Counted from the stretch's first letter, positions 34,304-43,726 are shown. The stretch is DNA of 64,000 nt from Oceanobacillus sp. CFH 90083 (GCF_009389585.1 NZ_VIYG01000008.1:110246-174245); one strand, 5' to 3'. Made by a program: numbers and translations. Notes: generated from the letters alone by a model not told the origin.

Positions 34304-34331
34304 ATAAAAAGCAGAAAGAAGGTTGAAAGTA

Positions 34332-35531
34332 GTGATAAGTAAGAATAAGGGTGAAAAAAGTATTATCAATTTTAATGATTTTCAAATACCAGGCGTTATT
34401 CGCTTCGGGGAAGGTGCTTTAGCATCTATAAAGGACGAGGTGCTATCAAAAAATCCTTCCAAACTATTTATTATCAGTGATAAAGGAGTCGAAAAAGCTG
34501 GATTAGTAGCTGAATTGAAGGAAGTATTGAAGACGTGTGACATTCCAATAGAGACAATGACAGATATTGCAGGAGAGCCGACCTTTTCGCTCGTTGAAGA
34601 CACAATAAAAACACTAAACCAATCTAAAGCTGATTTTGTCATTGGGATTGGTGGGGGAAGTGCATTGGATGTCGCAAAGGCGAGTGCTGCCTTGCAGGAT
34701 AAGAATGATCTGGAAAATTACTTTAGCGGAAAGAAAACAATCGAAAATCGAACAGTGCCTTGTGTCCTTTTACCGACAACATCTGGAACGGGTGCAGAAG
34801 TAACAAAAAATGCAATTTTTGGAGACGAAGAAGAAGGGGTGAAAAGAGGAATCGTCAGTCCTGCTTTATTACCTGATATCGCTATCGTAGATCCTGAACT
34901 AACTGTTTCCTGTCCGCCAAGAGTAACAGCGGCTTCCGGAGTAGATGCTTTTACACATGCAATTGAATCGTATATATCTATCAATGCGACAGAGCAGACA
35001 CGGATTTATTCTGAAAAATCCATGAAGTTATTTGCAGAGCATATTACGAATGCTGTACATAACGGCAATAATGTAGAAGCCCGAACAGGTATGAGCTGGG
35101 CGAGCCTATTGGGCGGTGTCTCATTAGCGAACGCAGGTGTAGGAGCTGTTCATGCAATGGCTTACCCATTAGGAGGAACGTATCATATCGAGCATGGCGT
35201 GGCAAATGCGTTGTTAATGCCTTTTGTCTTTAAAGTAATTGGAAAAACATGTACGGACGATATGGTTAGAGTTGCTTCCTTCGTAGAGATCGGCAATTTT
35301 ACAAACGCTAAACATCAGGCGCTGGAAGCTGTGGTCAATTACTTACTACAGCTGCTGAAGGATTTAAATTTACCGACTTCTTTGAAGGAATTAGGGGTGG
35401 GAAAAGCGGACCTGCCTAAACTGGCTGAGCAGGCGTCACAGGTTAAAAGGTTGTTGGCGAATACACCTTATCGATTGAATGTAGAACAGATTCTTGGTAT
35501 TTATGAGGATGCTTATGAGGGAGGAAGGTGA
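34332..35531 (+). CDS. Iron-containing (group III) alcohol dehydrogenase
   Basis: A 399-residue metal-dependent dehydrogenase. The NAD-binding region is IGIGGGSALDVAKA. The metal ligands are expected in DAFTHAIESY (Asp, His) and in AGVGAVHAMAYPLGGTYHIEHGVANALL (two His). It likely oxidises an alcohol or reduces an aldehyde within the cluster. The GTG at 34332 has AAGAAGG ~9 nt upstream; the TTG at 34323 is too close to it. Its stop overlaps the alternative start region of the following aldehyde dehydrogenase gene, consistent with paired oxidation of alcohol to aldehyde to acid. Confidence 0.88.
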   Translation: MISKNKGEKSIINFNDFQIPGVIRFGEGALASIKDEVLSKNPSKLFIISDKGVEKAGLVAELKEVLKTCDIPIETMTDIAGEPTFSLVEDTIKTLNQSKADFVIGIGGGSALDVAKASAALQDKNDLENYFSGKKTIENRTVPCVLLPTTSGTGAEVTKNAIFGDEEEGVKRGIVSPALLPDIAIVDPELTVSCPPRVTAASGVDAFTHAIESYISINATEQTRIYSEKSMKLFAEHITNAVHNGNNVEARTGMSWASLLGGVSLANAGVGAVHAMAYPLGGTYHIEHGVANALLMPFVFKVIGKTCTDDMVRVASFVEIGNFTNAKHQALEAVVNYLLQLLKDLNLPTSLKELGVGKADLPKLAEQASQVKRLLANTPYRLNVEQILGIYEDAYEGGR

Positions 35532-35536
35532 AAGGC

Positions 35537-36961
35537 ATGGAAGTTAAACTATATCAATTCTTTATAGATGGCAAGTGGGAAGAAGGAACGGAGCATTATG
35601 ATTTGATAGCTCCTTACAGTAAACGTGTAATTGCTCAAATACCTCTGGCTGATGAAGAAATCGCTGAAAAAGCCGTTAAGAGTGCTAAAGCTGCTGCCGG
35701 CAGTATGAGAAAACTTTCACTGTTAGAGAGATCAAATATCTTAGAAAAGGTATCTGCTATTTTTACTGAAAGACTGGAAGAATGTGCTGAGATAGTAGCA
35801 TGGGAAAATGCAAAACCGATACAGGCAGCAAGAGGAGAGGTTCAACGAACAATTGAAACTTATAAATTTGCAGCAGATGAAGCCAAAAAAATTGCTGGAG
35901 AAATTATTCCGATGGATGCTGCTAAAAATGGATCTGGCAGATTTGGATTTACTAAAAAAGAGCCTTTGGGAGTAATTGCAGCAATTACACCATTTAATTT
36001 TCCATTTAATCTTGTAGCCCATAAATTAGGTCCTGCATTTGCCATGGGGAACACCGTTGTTCTAAAACCGGCTTCTCAGACACCTTTAAGCGCCATTATG
36101 ACAGCAAGAATTTTTGAAGAAGCAGGGCTGCCGAAAGGAGCACTCAATCTTATTTTTGGATCCGGGAAGATAATTGGGGATTTCCTGGTAACTCATGAAG
36201 ATATTAAAATGGTTACTTTTACAGGAAGTGTGCCTGTAGGTAAAGGAATACGAGAAAAAGCAGGTCTAAAGAAAGTGACGTTGGAATTAGGATCAAACTC
36301 TGCAGTAGTGATTGATAACACAGACGACATCCGTTCAGCAGCTTCAAAATGTGTTCAGGGGGCTTTTGCTTACTCTGGTCAAACTTGTATTTCTGTCCAG
36401 CGAATCTATGTCCAAGCGGATTTATATGATTCATTTTTGGAAGCGTTTGCTAAAGAGGTGGAAAATATTAAAGTAGGTGATCCATTAGAAGAGGATACGG
36501 TTGTCTCTGCGCTTATTCATGATAAAGAAGCAGAGAGAGTAGAACAGTGGATAAAAGAAGCCAGGGTTGAAAATATATATCGTGGTGGAAAAAGGTCAGG
36601 TTCTGTAATTAAACCTACCATCTTAACAAATGTAGATTCAGATTTATCTGTATCAAAAGAAGAGGCTTTCGCTCCTGTAGTAGTGATCAATAAATACGAC
36701 ACATGGGAAGAGGCGGTTCAATTGGTAAATGATTCACAATATGGTCTGCAGGCAGGGGTATTTACCGATTCGCTTCAGAAAGCCTTTCAAGCAGTGGACG
36801 AGTTAGAAGTTGGGGGAGTCATTATTAATGATATTCCGTCTTACAGAGTAGATCACATGCCATATGGAGGAGTGAAAAATAGCGGGACAGGGCGTGAAGG
36901 GATCAGATTCTCCATGGATGAAATGTCTGAATTAAAGCTGGGAGTAATTAACCTGGATTAA
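35537..36961 (+). CDS. NAD(P)-dependent aldehyde dehydrogenase
   Basis: A 474-residue aldehyde dehydrogenase. The catalytic Cys is in YSGQTCISVQRIY, the general-base Glu in LELGSNSAVV, and the coenzyme-binding region is AITPFNFPFN. The length is normal for the family. It oxidises an aldehyde, probably made by the Fe-ADH gene next to it. The ATG at 35537 is favoured, with AAGGTGA just upstream; GTG 35528, overlapping the previous stop, is possible. Confidence 0.9.
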   Translation: MEVKLYQFFIDGKWEEGTEHYDLIAPYSKRVIAQIPLADEEIAEKAVKSAKAAAGSMRKLSLLERSNILEKVSAIFTERLEECAEIVAWENAKPIQAARGEVQRTIETYKFAADEAKKIAGEIIPMDAAKNGSGRFGFTKKEPLGVIAAITPFNFPFNLVAHKLGPAFAMGNTVVLKPASQTPLSAIMTARIFEEAGLPKGALNLIFGSGKIIGDFLVTHEDIKMVTFTGSVPVGKGIREKAGLKKVTLELGSNSAVVIDNTDDIRSAASKCVQGAFAYSGQTCISVQRIYVQADLYDSFLEAFAKEVENIKVGDPLEEDTVVSALIHDKEAERVEQWIKEARVENIYRGGKRSGSVIKPTILTNVDSDLSVSKEEAFAPVVVINKYDTWEEAVQLVNDSQYGLQAGVFTDSLQKAFQAVDELEVGGVIINDIPSYRVDHMPYGGVKNSGTGREGIRFSMDEMSELKLGVINLD

Positions 36962-37039
36962 CTCTGCCTGTATAACGTCAAATTGGTGTATCAACAAAAT
37001 GATTTTCTTTTAATTTATCTGTAGAAAGGAAGATTTTAA

Positions 37040-38311
37040 ATGAAGGATACAAAAGATAATAATACATTGACTAATAAGGAAGAAACGACAGCCCCATTGG
37101 AAAAATCGAGGCCTGGCAAAGTAACTGGAGATCAGAATGAAAATAAGCAGAATGACCTTTCCAAGCTTGTATACTATGCAGATAGTGCAGAAGTAAATAT
37201 GGTCGACTCAAAGGATGATGATGACTATTTAAACATAGACACAAAAAATATAAGAAAACAAAGCATGGAGGGATTTGGGGACTATCATAATATTATCGAC
37301 TACATTATCAGAATAACACGGCAAATTTGGAAAGAGAAAGATATCGGTTTAATTTATGATACGTATAGTCATGGTGTTCAGGTGCATCGTGGGCTTATCA
37401 ACAGTCATGGTGTCAATGAGGTGGTCGCTGGAACGCTGCAAACCTTACAGTCCTTCCCGGATCGTACAGGACTAGGCTGGAGCATTGTATGGTCAGGTAA
37501 TGATAAGGAAGGCTTTTTTACCTCACATCGGGGAAGGTCCATAGGGACAAATTTAGGTGATACCTTATACGGTCCGGCTACTGGAAAGAAAGTGGTTTTT
37601 CGGACGACAGCGGATTGTCTGATACATGAAAATAAAATATATGAAGAATGGCTGGTAATGGATACGTATCATCTGGTGCAGCAGCTTGGATTCGATCCGG
37701 TGGAGATTGCCAAACGAACGGCAAAACAAACGAGCAAACTTGCTCCGGCTCTTCAATTTAATATTGCGCAATCTGCTGAGGCAGGATTACAGCCGAAAGC
37801 ATATAAACCGAGATATGAAGAATTTGAAATTGGAGACTTTATGTTAATGCTTTTTAATCAAGTATGGGATAGACGTTCTATTAATAAAGTCAAAGAATTT
37901 TATGATGAAAATGCTGTCATTCATTATGTATGTAATAAAGATATGATTGGTCACAACGAAATACAGGGGATGTTTATTAATCTATTTGCTTCTGTTCCGA
38001 ACTCTAAGGTTATCTTAGAAAGAGTAACCTGTAATAAGAGAGATAATGAAAAGGACTGGGATGTTGCTGTCCGATGGAGGATTCAAGGTTTACACAGTGG
38101 GATTGGATATTTTGGTACTCCAAGTGGAAAGCCAATTGAAATCCATGGAATGAATCATTTCAAAGTAAGAAATGAAAAAATCCAGGAGGAATGGATGCTT
38201 TTTGACGGGATGGAAGTGCTTCGTCAAATCTATACCGTTAGTGAAGCTGACGGAGGAAGTGAAAATGATAACCAGGGATATGATGATGGAAACTTTACAG
38301 GTGTATCCTGA
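37040..38311 (+). CDS. Double SnoaL/NTF2-like domain protein
   Basis: A 423-residue protein made of a disordered, charged N-terminus (1-75) and two SnoaL-like alpha+beta-barrel domains. The first (about 85-220) has DYIIRITRQIWKEKDIGLIYDTYS; the second (about 265-400) has FMLMLFNQVWDRRSINKVKEFYDENAVIH. The two repeats align with each other: QIWKEKD with QVWDRRS, and IYEEWLVMDTY with IQEEWMLFDGM. SnoaL-like proteins include ester cyclases, dehydratases and isomerases, so an enzymatic step on a sugar-derived intermediate is possible. AAAGGAAG lies upstream. The reaction is unknown. Confidence 0.75.
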   Translation: MKDTKDNNTLTNKEETTAPLEKSRPGKVTGDQNENKQNDLSKLVYYADSAEVNMVDSKDDDDYLNIDTKNIRKQSMEGFGDYHNIIDYIIRITRQIWKEKDIGLIYDTYSHGVQVHRGLINSHGVNEVVAGTLQTLQSFPDRTGLGWSIVWSGNDKEGFFTSHRGRSIGTNLGDTLYGPATGKKVVFRTTADCLIHENKIYEEWLVMDTYHLVQQLGFDPVEIAKRTAKQTSKLAPALQFNIAQSAEAGLQPKAYKPRYEEFEIGDFMLMLFNQVWDRRSINKVKEFYDENAVIHYVCNKDMIGHNEIQGMFINLFASVPNSKVILERVTCNKRDNEKDWDVAVRWRIQGLHSGIGYFGTPSGKPIEIHGMNHFKVRNEKIQEEWMLFDGMEVLRQIYTVSEADGGSENDNQGYDDGNFTGVS

Positions 38312-38386
38312 ACAGAGAAGTTAACAACGTTTCATATATGATTTAAAACGGAAGATAGTCAACATTAAACATATGAGGTGATTCGT

Positions 38387-39688
38387 TTGAAGAAAAGTAT
38401 TTTGGCAATCATGCTGATTGGATTCATTGCCGTGCTCGCAGCTTGTAATAATGGTAGTGACGGTGGTGCAGATTTAGAAGATCAGACAGTAACAGTCGCT
38501 GTTACGGAAGGAAACATCGGACAGTTTAATGCATGGGAGGCACGCAGTGAACAGTTTACCGAGGAAACTGGAATTGAAGTCGAGTTTATTGGTATTCCAT
38601 ATGATAATTTGCTGGACCGGATAACAGCTGAAGGAATCTCCGGGGATGCATCCTTTGATGTAGTTACGCACTTAGATGTAATGGGACCTTCTATTTCTCA
38701 GTTCTTAGAGCCATTAAATAATTATGCGGATGATGATTTTTTTGACCGCTTTCCAGAATCGATTGTAGAGTTATCAACTTATGATGATAAGATTTATAGC
38801 TTGCCATTACGTGCGAATGCACAAGTATTATTTTATCGAGAAGATGTATTTGAAGATTTAGGACTTGAACCGCCAACTACTTGGGAAGAACTGGAGGAAG
38901 TGGGCGAAACAATCACAGCAGAAACGGATAAATCAGCTATAACACCATACTACCAGGCAGGAAACAACGGACAGAACTTGGCAATATGGGCAACCTATTT
39001 ATGGGGAAATGGCGCTGAAATTTTAGATGAAAATAATAACCCTGTTTTTAATACCTCTGAAGGAGTGGAAGCAACAGAAAAATATATTGGTTTGTTAACG
39101 GAAGGTCTTGCTCCAGAGGGGGCTGTGTCCTTTGCGGAACAAGAATCAAGAACACACTTTAAGCAAGGCAGATCAGCAATGTGGATTGGCTGGTGGTGGG
39201 TGTACTCTGATTTTAATGCAAGTGATTCATCAGCAGAGGAAGTACAAGGTAATGTAGGCTTTACTACTGTTCCGACATGGGAAGGCGGGGAACAAGTTGC
39301 GAGCGTATCTACATTCCCGCTTGCGATGATGGAAAGCTCGAAAAACAAAGAGGCTGCCTGGGAATTCATGGAATGGCTCAGCAATCCGGAAAGTGAAAAA
39401 AGTATTGTTATGGACTCTTTGAATGAAGAAGTACCGGCGGACCAATTTTCTACAGATATCGTACAGCTGGAAAATCTGAGAGATGAAGAATTAAATGAAC
39501 TTGGAGATGGTTTATTTAATATTGGCGGAGACAGCTTTGAGAATGCGAGAACATTCCCTACCATACCGCAGTGGCCGCAAATATCAGATATTTTAAGCAG
39601 GGCGATATCTAATATGGCTACTGGTGAGGATGTGCAAAGCGAATTAGATGCAGCAGCAGCTGAAGTAGAACAATTATTACAGGAATAA
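38387..39688 (+). CDS. ABC importer extracellular solute-binding lipoprotein, sugar type
   Basis: A 433-residue family 1 solute-binding lipoprotein. Signal peptide with lipobox LAAC (Cys20), then a mature domain with the pattern FTEETGIEVEFIGIPYDNLLDRI, YSLPLRANAQVLFYREDVF and GRSAMWIGWWW. It captures a sugar or related compound outside the cell for the two permeases downstream. The TTG at 38387 has GAGGTG 6 nt upstream. A 155-bp repeat element lies between it and the permease genes, which may lower permease expression relative to this protein. Confidence 0.9.
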   Translation: MKKSILAIMLIGFIAVLAACNNGSDGGADLEDQTVTVAVTEGNIGQFNAWEARSEQFTEETGIEVEFIGIPYDNLLDRITAEGISGDASFDVVTHLDVMGPSISQFLEPLNNYADDDFFDRFPESIVELSTYDDKIYSLPLRANAQVLFYREDVFEDLGLEPPTTWEELEEVGETITAETDKSAITPYYQAGNNGQNLAIWATYLWGNGAEILDENNNPVFNTSEGVEATEKYIGLLTEGLAPEGAVSFAEQESRTHFKQGRSAMWIGWWWVYSDFNASDSSAEEVQGNVGFTTVPTWEGGEQVASVSTFPLAMMESSKNKEAAWEFMEWLSNPESEKSIVMDSLNEEVPADQFSTDIVQLENLRDEELNELGDGLFNIGGDSFENARTFPTIPQWPQISDILSRAISNMATGEDVQSELDAAAAEVEQLLQE

Positions 39689-39693
39689 TATAA

Positions 39694-39848
39694 GAGGATG
39701 TTCAAAAAGCCCAACAAAAATGACACGGCGGGAAAAGGAACTTCTACTAAGAACGCCCACGTCGTGTGGGCAACGTAGAAATCGCCAACCCCAGGACGTC
39801 GCATTCTTAACCGACTGATCCTTTTTATCGGACTTTTTGAACACGAAT
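39694..39848 (+). repeat. Full-length 155-bp stop-codon repeat element (copy B)
   Basis: It has the same length and termini as copy A: GAGGATGTTCAAAAAGCCC at the left and GGACTTTTTGAACACGAAT at the right. Perfect TATAA duplications flank it (39689-39693 and 39849-39853). Inside, TTCTAC pairs with GTAGAA around a second stem GCCCAC-GTCGT-GTGGGC, a well-formed nested hairpin. It separates the binding-protein gene from the permease genes of one ABC importer. Confidence 0.87.
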
Positions 39849-39908
39849 TATAAAAAAGCTAAAAAGATTTTAATACGAAGGAAAGTGCGTATTAGTGGGA
39901 GGAGAAGG

Positions 39909-40787
39909 ATGGAAAATAGATTTTTCAAATACATTTTATTAGCTCCTGCGTTGCTTATTATGGGTGCAATTACTATTTTTCCATTAGCCAGATCCCTTTG
40001 GATCAGTCTTCATGAATGGAACCTGACAGAAAGTCTTGAAATCGGCTCGTTTATCGGTTTTGATAATTATGTGAGAGCCTTCAGTGACGCGAATTTTTGG
40101 AATAGTGCATGGGTAACATTGATATTTACTGTTGCTACTGTAGTGGCGACAATTGTTTGTGCTATTTTGGTGGCACTTCTATTAAGTAAGGAAAAACCTT
40201 ACATTTCATATTTGCGGGCAGTGTTGATTATTCCATTTGCTTTAAGTCCTGCTCTCGTAGGTTATTCCTGGAGGTTTATGCTAAATCCCGATTATGGAGT
40301 ATTTTCTGCGATAATTGGTTTTTTCATTCCTCCATTAGCTGATGTTGTCTGGTTAGGTAACGCGGTGACTGCAATGATTGCGCTTATCTCTGTTGCGGTC
40401 TGGATTTGGCTTCCGTTTATGTCTTTAATGTTTATAAGCGGAATAATGGGGCTGCCAAAAGAAGTATATGAAGCAGCGAAAATGGATGGTGCGAATGGTT
40501 TTCAAACTTTTTTTCGCATAACCTTACCAATGATTCAGCCAATCGTTCTGATCGCAACAATATTGATGACGATGTTTGCATTAAAACAGTTTGATCCGAT
40601 TGTCACACTGACCAGTGGAGGACCGGGAAATTCAACAGAAGTATTAAACTTCTTGGTATATAACACCTCCTTTAGATACTTTGACATGGGTTATGGAGCA
40701 GCTCTGGGATATATCTTAGCGATTATTACAGTAGCATTTGTATTAGTATACATGAGGAAATTGGTCAAAGGAGATGATTGGAACTAA
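39909..40787 (+). CDS. ABC importer permease, MalF type
   Basis: A 292-residue permease with six TM helices, including ILLAPALLIMGAITIFPLARSLW near the N-terminus. The EAA loop is seen in EVYEAAKMDGANGFQTFFRITLPMIQP, the site that contacts the ATPase. The ATG at 39909 has GGGAGGAG upstream; the frame extends upstream into the repeat element, but translation from there is unlikely. Its stop overlaps the next permease gene. Confidence 0.9.
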   Translation: MENRFFKYILLAPALLIMGAITIFPLARSLWISLHEWNLTESLEIGSFIGFDNYVRAFSDANFWNSAWVTLIFTVATVVATIVCAILVALLLSKEKPYISYLRAVLIIPFALSPALVGYSWRFMLNPDYGVFSAIIGFFIPPLADVVWLGNAVTAMIALISVAVWIWLPFMSLMFISGIMGLPKEVYEAAKMDGANGFQTFFRITLPMIQPIVLIATILMTMFALKQFDPIVTLTSGGPGNSTEVLNFLVYNTSFRYFDMGYGAALGYILAIITVAFVLVYMRKLVKGDDWN

Positions 40788-41617
40788 TGAATACCGTAAA
40801 AAGAAAAAAAGTAATTTACTCTGTTTTTGAATTGATAGGTGTATTATTAGTTGTTACTTTTCTCTTTTTTCCAATTCTGTGGATTCTGTTGACCGCATTT
40901 AAGTCTGGGGAGGATGTATATTCAATAAGTGTTATTTTTGAGCCGACGTTAGATAATTTCCGCAGAATATTCAGCTCAGCCTATAATTTTGAAAACTATT
41001 ATATGAACAGCTTAATTGTAGTATTTTTCACCCTCATTATCACCTTACCAGTGAGTATTTTAGCAGCATACAGTATATCCAGATTTAAAATACCAGGAAA
41101 AACACTGCTCATGTTTGCAATCTTAGCAACCCAATTTATTCCGCTAATTGTCAATGTCATTCCATTCTTTTCTGCATTTCGGAATTGGGGACTATTGGAT
41201 ACGACAATAGCACTGATTATTGTTAATCTGGGGCATACCATTCCATATGCGATATGGCTGATTAAAGGATTTATGGATAGTATTCCAAAAGATATGGAAG
41301 AAGCGGGAGCAATCGATGGTGCAAGCAGGTTAAGGATTATATGGAATATTGTGTTGCCAATGGCGAAACCAGGGATTATAACAGCTACTGTATTCTGTTT
41401 TGTTGTTGTATGGAATGAATTTATGTTTGCTCTCATTCTTACAAGTCAAGAAGCAGTTACACTTCCTGTAGCTCTATCCTACTTTGTTGGAGAAAATGGA
41501 GTTATTTGGAATGAGATGGCTGCAGCTGGAATAATCTATGTTATTCCTACGATTATCTTTATGCTTATTGTGCGTAAACAATTTGTAAAAGGCATGAGTG
41601 CAGGAGCGATTAAATAA
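40787..41617 (+). CDS. ABC importer permease, MalG type
   Basis: A 276-residue permease with six TM helices. The EAA loop reads DMEEAGAIDGASRLRIIWNIVLPMAKPG. It pairs with the MalF-type permease to form the channel. The ATG overlaps the preceding stop (TAATG); a TTG at 40778 is an alternative start. No ATPase gene occurs in the cluster, so a shared MsmK/UgpC-type ATPase encoded elsewhere is presumed. Confidence 0.9.
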   Translation: MNTVKRKKVIYSVFELIGVLLVVTFLFFPILWILLTAFKSGEDVYSISVIFEPTLDNFRRIFSSAYNFENYYMNSLIVVFFTLIITLPVSILAAYSISRFKIPGKTLLMFAILATQFIPLIVNVIPFFSAFRNWGLLDTTIALIIVNLGHTIPYAIWLIKGFMDSIPKDMEEAGAIDGASRLRIIWNIVLPMAKPGIITATVFCFVVVWNEFMFALILTSQEAVTLPVALSYFVGENGVIWNEMAAAGIIYVIPTIIFMLIVRKQFVKGMSAGAIK

Positions 41618-41674
41618 GTCATCGTGTAACAAAAACACATTGTTGTAAAAAAACAAGTGCAGAGGAGAAGTGTT

Positions 41675-42934
41675 GTGGAATACATTAAAAAGTCAAATTA
41701 TAAAAAAACAGAAACATCAGAAGAAACAGAACAAACTGTAAAGGATATTTTAATAGATATCCGTTCACATGGGGATGAAGCAGTAAAGAAGTATGAGAAA
41801 AAATTTGGCAAGTCGGATAGGACTTCGATTCGGTTGAGTAAGGAAGAGATTGAAAGTGCAATTGAAACATTAACAGATGAAGAAAAACAATTGATAGACA
41901 ATGTTGTAGAGCGTGTTTCTAGTTTTGCGCAGGCGCAATTAGACTGTCTGTTACCATTGGATAACGAATTTGGAGAAGGAATCCGCCTGGGTCACAAGAT
42001 CATCCCGGTTGAAACCGTTGGAACGTATGTCCCTGGCGGGCGCTTCCCATTGCTTTCAAGCGGTCCCATGGCGGCAGCTCCAGCTAAAGTTGCCGGAGTA
42101 AAGAAAATAATTGCCTGTAGTCCGGCTAACTATAAAGGCAGTATTCATCCGGCAGTTATATATGGATTAACGAAATCTGGGGTAAGTGAGATTTATGCGA
42201 TTGGTGGTGCGCAGGCTATTGGAGCGATGGCATACGGTACAGAAACTGTTCCGCAGGTGGATGTGATTTCCGGGCCGGGCAATCGATTTGTAGCGGAAGC
42301 AAAGAGGCAGGTATTTGGAGAGGTTGGTATCGATTTGGTTGCCGGTCCAAGTGAAGTAGTTGTATTTGCTGATGAAGATTCGAAACCGGATTTAGTTGCT
42401 GCAGATTTATTGGCACAAGCAGAGCATGATCCGAATGCCAGAGCTATTCTAATCAGTACCTCAAAGGAACAAGCGGAAAAGACGATTGAAGAAGTAACGT
42501 CCTTGTTAGAGCAGTTTAATGAAACCTCTCCTGCTCATGAATCGTGGGAGCGGATGGGAGAAGTAATTATCGTTAACTCGGTTGACGAAGGAATTGACTT
42601 CTGTAATGAAATCGCTGGTGAACACCTTCATTTACATTTAAAAAATAGTAAAGATATCGCAGGAAAAATAGATAACTATGGTTCTCTGTTTATTGGTGAA
42701 AATAGTTCTGTTGTTTTCTCTGATAAAGTCTCAGGAACCAACCATACGCTGCCTACCAATCGGGGTGGAAGATATACAGGCGGTCTGTGGGTGGGAAGTT
42801 ACGTGAAAGTAGCAACCTTCCAGGAAATAACAGGTGATGGAGTGAATTATCTGGCCAGGCATGCAAGCAGGCAGTCTGAAATAGAAGGGTTAGAAGGACA
42901 TCATTTATCCGCGTTCAAAAGAAAACGGCAATAG
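41675..42934 (+). CDS. Histidinol dehydrogenase-family oxidoreductase (non-biosynthetic)
   Basis: A 419-residue HisD-superfamily NAD- and zinc-dependent dehydrogenase. Conserved parts are PVETVGTYVPGGRFPLLSS, SPAN, YAIGGAQAIGAMAYGT, SGPGNRFVAEAKRQV, LLAQAEHDP (zinc His) and AGEHLHLHL. No other histidine genes are near, and the setting is catabolic, so it probably oxidises another alcohol to an acid in one enzyme, as sulfopropanediol dehydrogenases of this family do. The GTG at 41675 has GAGGAGAAG 6-7 nt upstream. Substrate unknown. Confidence 0.83.
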   Translation: MEYIKKSNYKKTETSEETEQTVKDILIDIRSHGDEAVKKYEKKFGKSDRTSIRLSKEEIESAIETLTDEEKQLIDNVVERVSSFAQAQLDCLLPLDNEFGEGIRLGHKIIPVETVGTYVPGGRFPLLSSGPMAAAPAKVAGVKKIIACSPANYKGSIHPAVIYGLTKSGVSEIYAIGGAQAIGAMAYGTETVPQVDVISGPGNRFVAEAKRQVFGEVGIDLVAGPSEVVVFADEDSKPDLVAADLLAQAEHDPNARAILISTSKEQAEKTIEEVTSLLEQFNETSPAHESWERMGEVIIVNSVDEGIDFCNEIAGEHLHLHLKNSKDIAGKIDNYGSLFIGENSSVVFSDKVSGTNHTLPTNRGGRYTGGLWVGSYVKVATFQEITGDGVNYLARHASRQSEIEGLEGHHLSAFKRKRQ

Positions 42935-42997
42935 AGCTGGTTTAAAGAAAACCAATTCATTTTATTAAAATACAGCATTCAAGGAGGAAAAAAATAA

Positions 42998-43609
42998 ATG
43001 AGTACGAAAAAAACAAATTACACAAAAGAAATTATCGAAAGAGATTGGGTTGTCCGTTTTAATGAAATAAAAGATAAAGCTATCCCGCTAATGTTTATCG
43101 ATAGTATCATCCCGGGACATAACCGGCTTAATTATGCTTTAATCGGTGATACAGCAAGTGAAAATGAAAATTACAACCCGGTAATTACGGAGCCGCATGG
43201 CTTTCAAATTGGTATGGTAAAGGCTCCTAAAGGCAACGGTCCTGCATATCATACACATGAATATATTGAAACATTTTTTGTTTTAACTGGAGAATGGCGT
43301 TTTTATTGGGGAAACAGTGCCGATGAAATTGAAGGAGAAACGATTTTAAAGCCATGGGATATGATTTCTTTACCTCCTTACATGTATAGAGGATTTGAAA
43401 ATATTGCCGATGAAGATTCCTGGCTATTTTCTATATTAGAGCAGCACGAGGTCTTTGATCGTCCAGATCCAATTTGGGATCCAAAGGTAGTGAAAAAAGG
43501 GGAAGAATATGATTTCCGTGTAGATGATAAGGGTAAAATGATCCCTCCAGAAAATTTTAGTCAGCTTGAAGAAGAAATGGCAAAAAAATTAAAAATGGGT
43601 CAGAAATAA
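42998..43609 (+). CDS. Cupin-domain protein
   Basis: A 203-residue single-domain cupin. The metal-binding first motif is seen around AYHTHEYIETFFVLTGEWRF (two His and a Glu), and the second near WDMISLPPYMYRGFENI, where the usual His is replaced. AAGGAGG lies upstream of the ATG. Possible roles are isomerase, dioxygenase or epimerase on a cluster intermediate; the sequence does not decide. Confidence 0.78.
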   Translation: MSTKKTNYTKEIIERDWVVRFNEIKDKAIPLMFIDSIIPGHNRLNYALIGDTASENENYNPVITEPHGFQIGMVKAPKGNGPAYHTHEYIETFFVLTGEWRFYWGNSADEIEGETILKPWDMISLPPYMYRGFENIADEDSWLFSILEQHEVFDRPDPIWDPKVVKKGEEYDFRVDDKGKMIPPENFSQLEEEMAKKLKMGQK

Positions 43610-43726
43610 ACAAAAGCGTAACCATTTATTCTGAGTGAGAGCCTGTCGGACTGGTAAGTAATTTTGAATGTACCTGTGCAAGTCAGGCAGACCAACTGGT
43701 AAATTATTATAAAGGGTGATTTAGCC

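Noticed and set aside
38995..39804. 269-codon open frame on the minus strand across the solute-binding gene
   Set aside because: It lies antisense to a gene with clear lipobox and family motifs and runs into the repeat element; composition is a mirror of the coding strand.
39837..39908. Permease start inside the repeat element
   Set aside because: The strong GGGAGGAG site precedes the ATG at 39909, and the upstream residues are encoded by repeat DNA.
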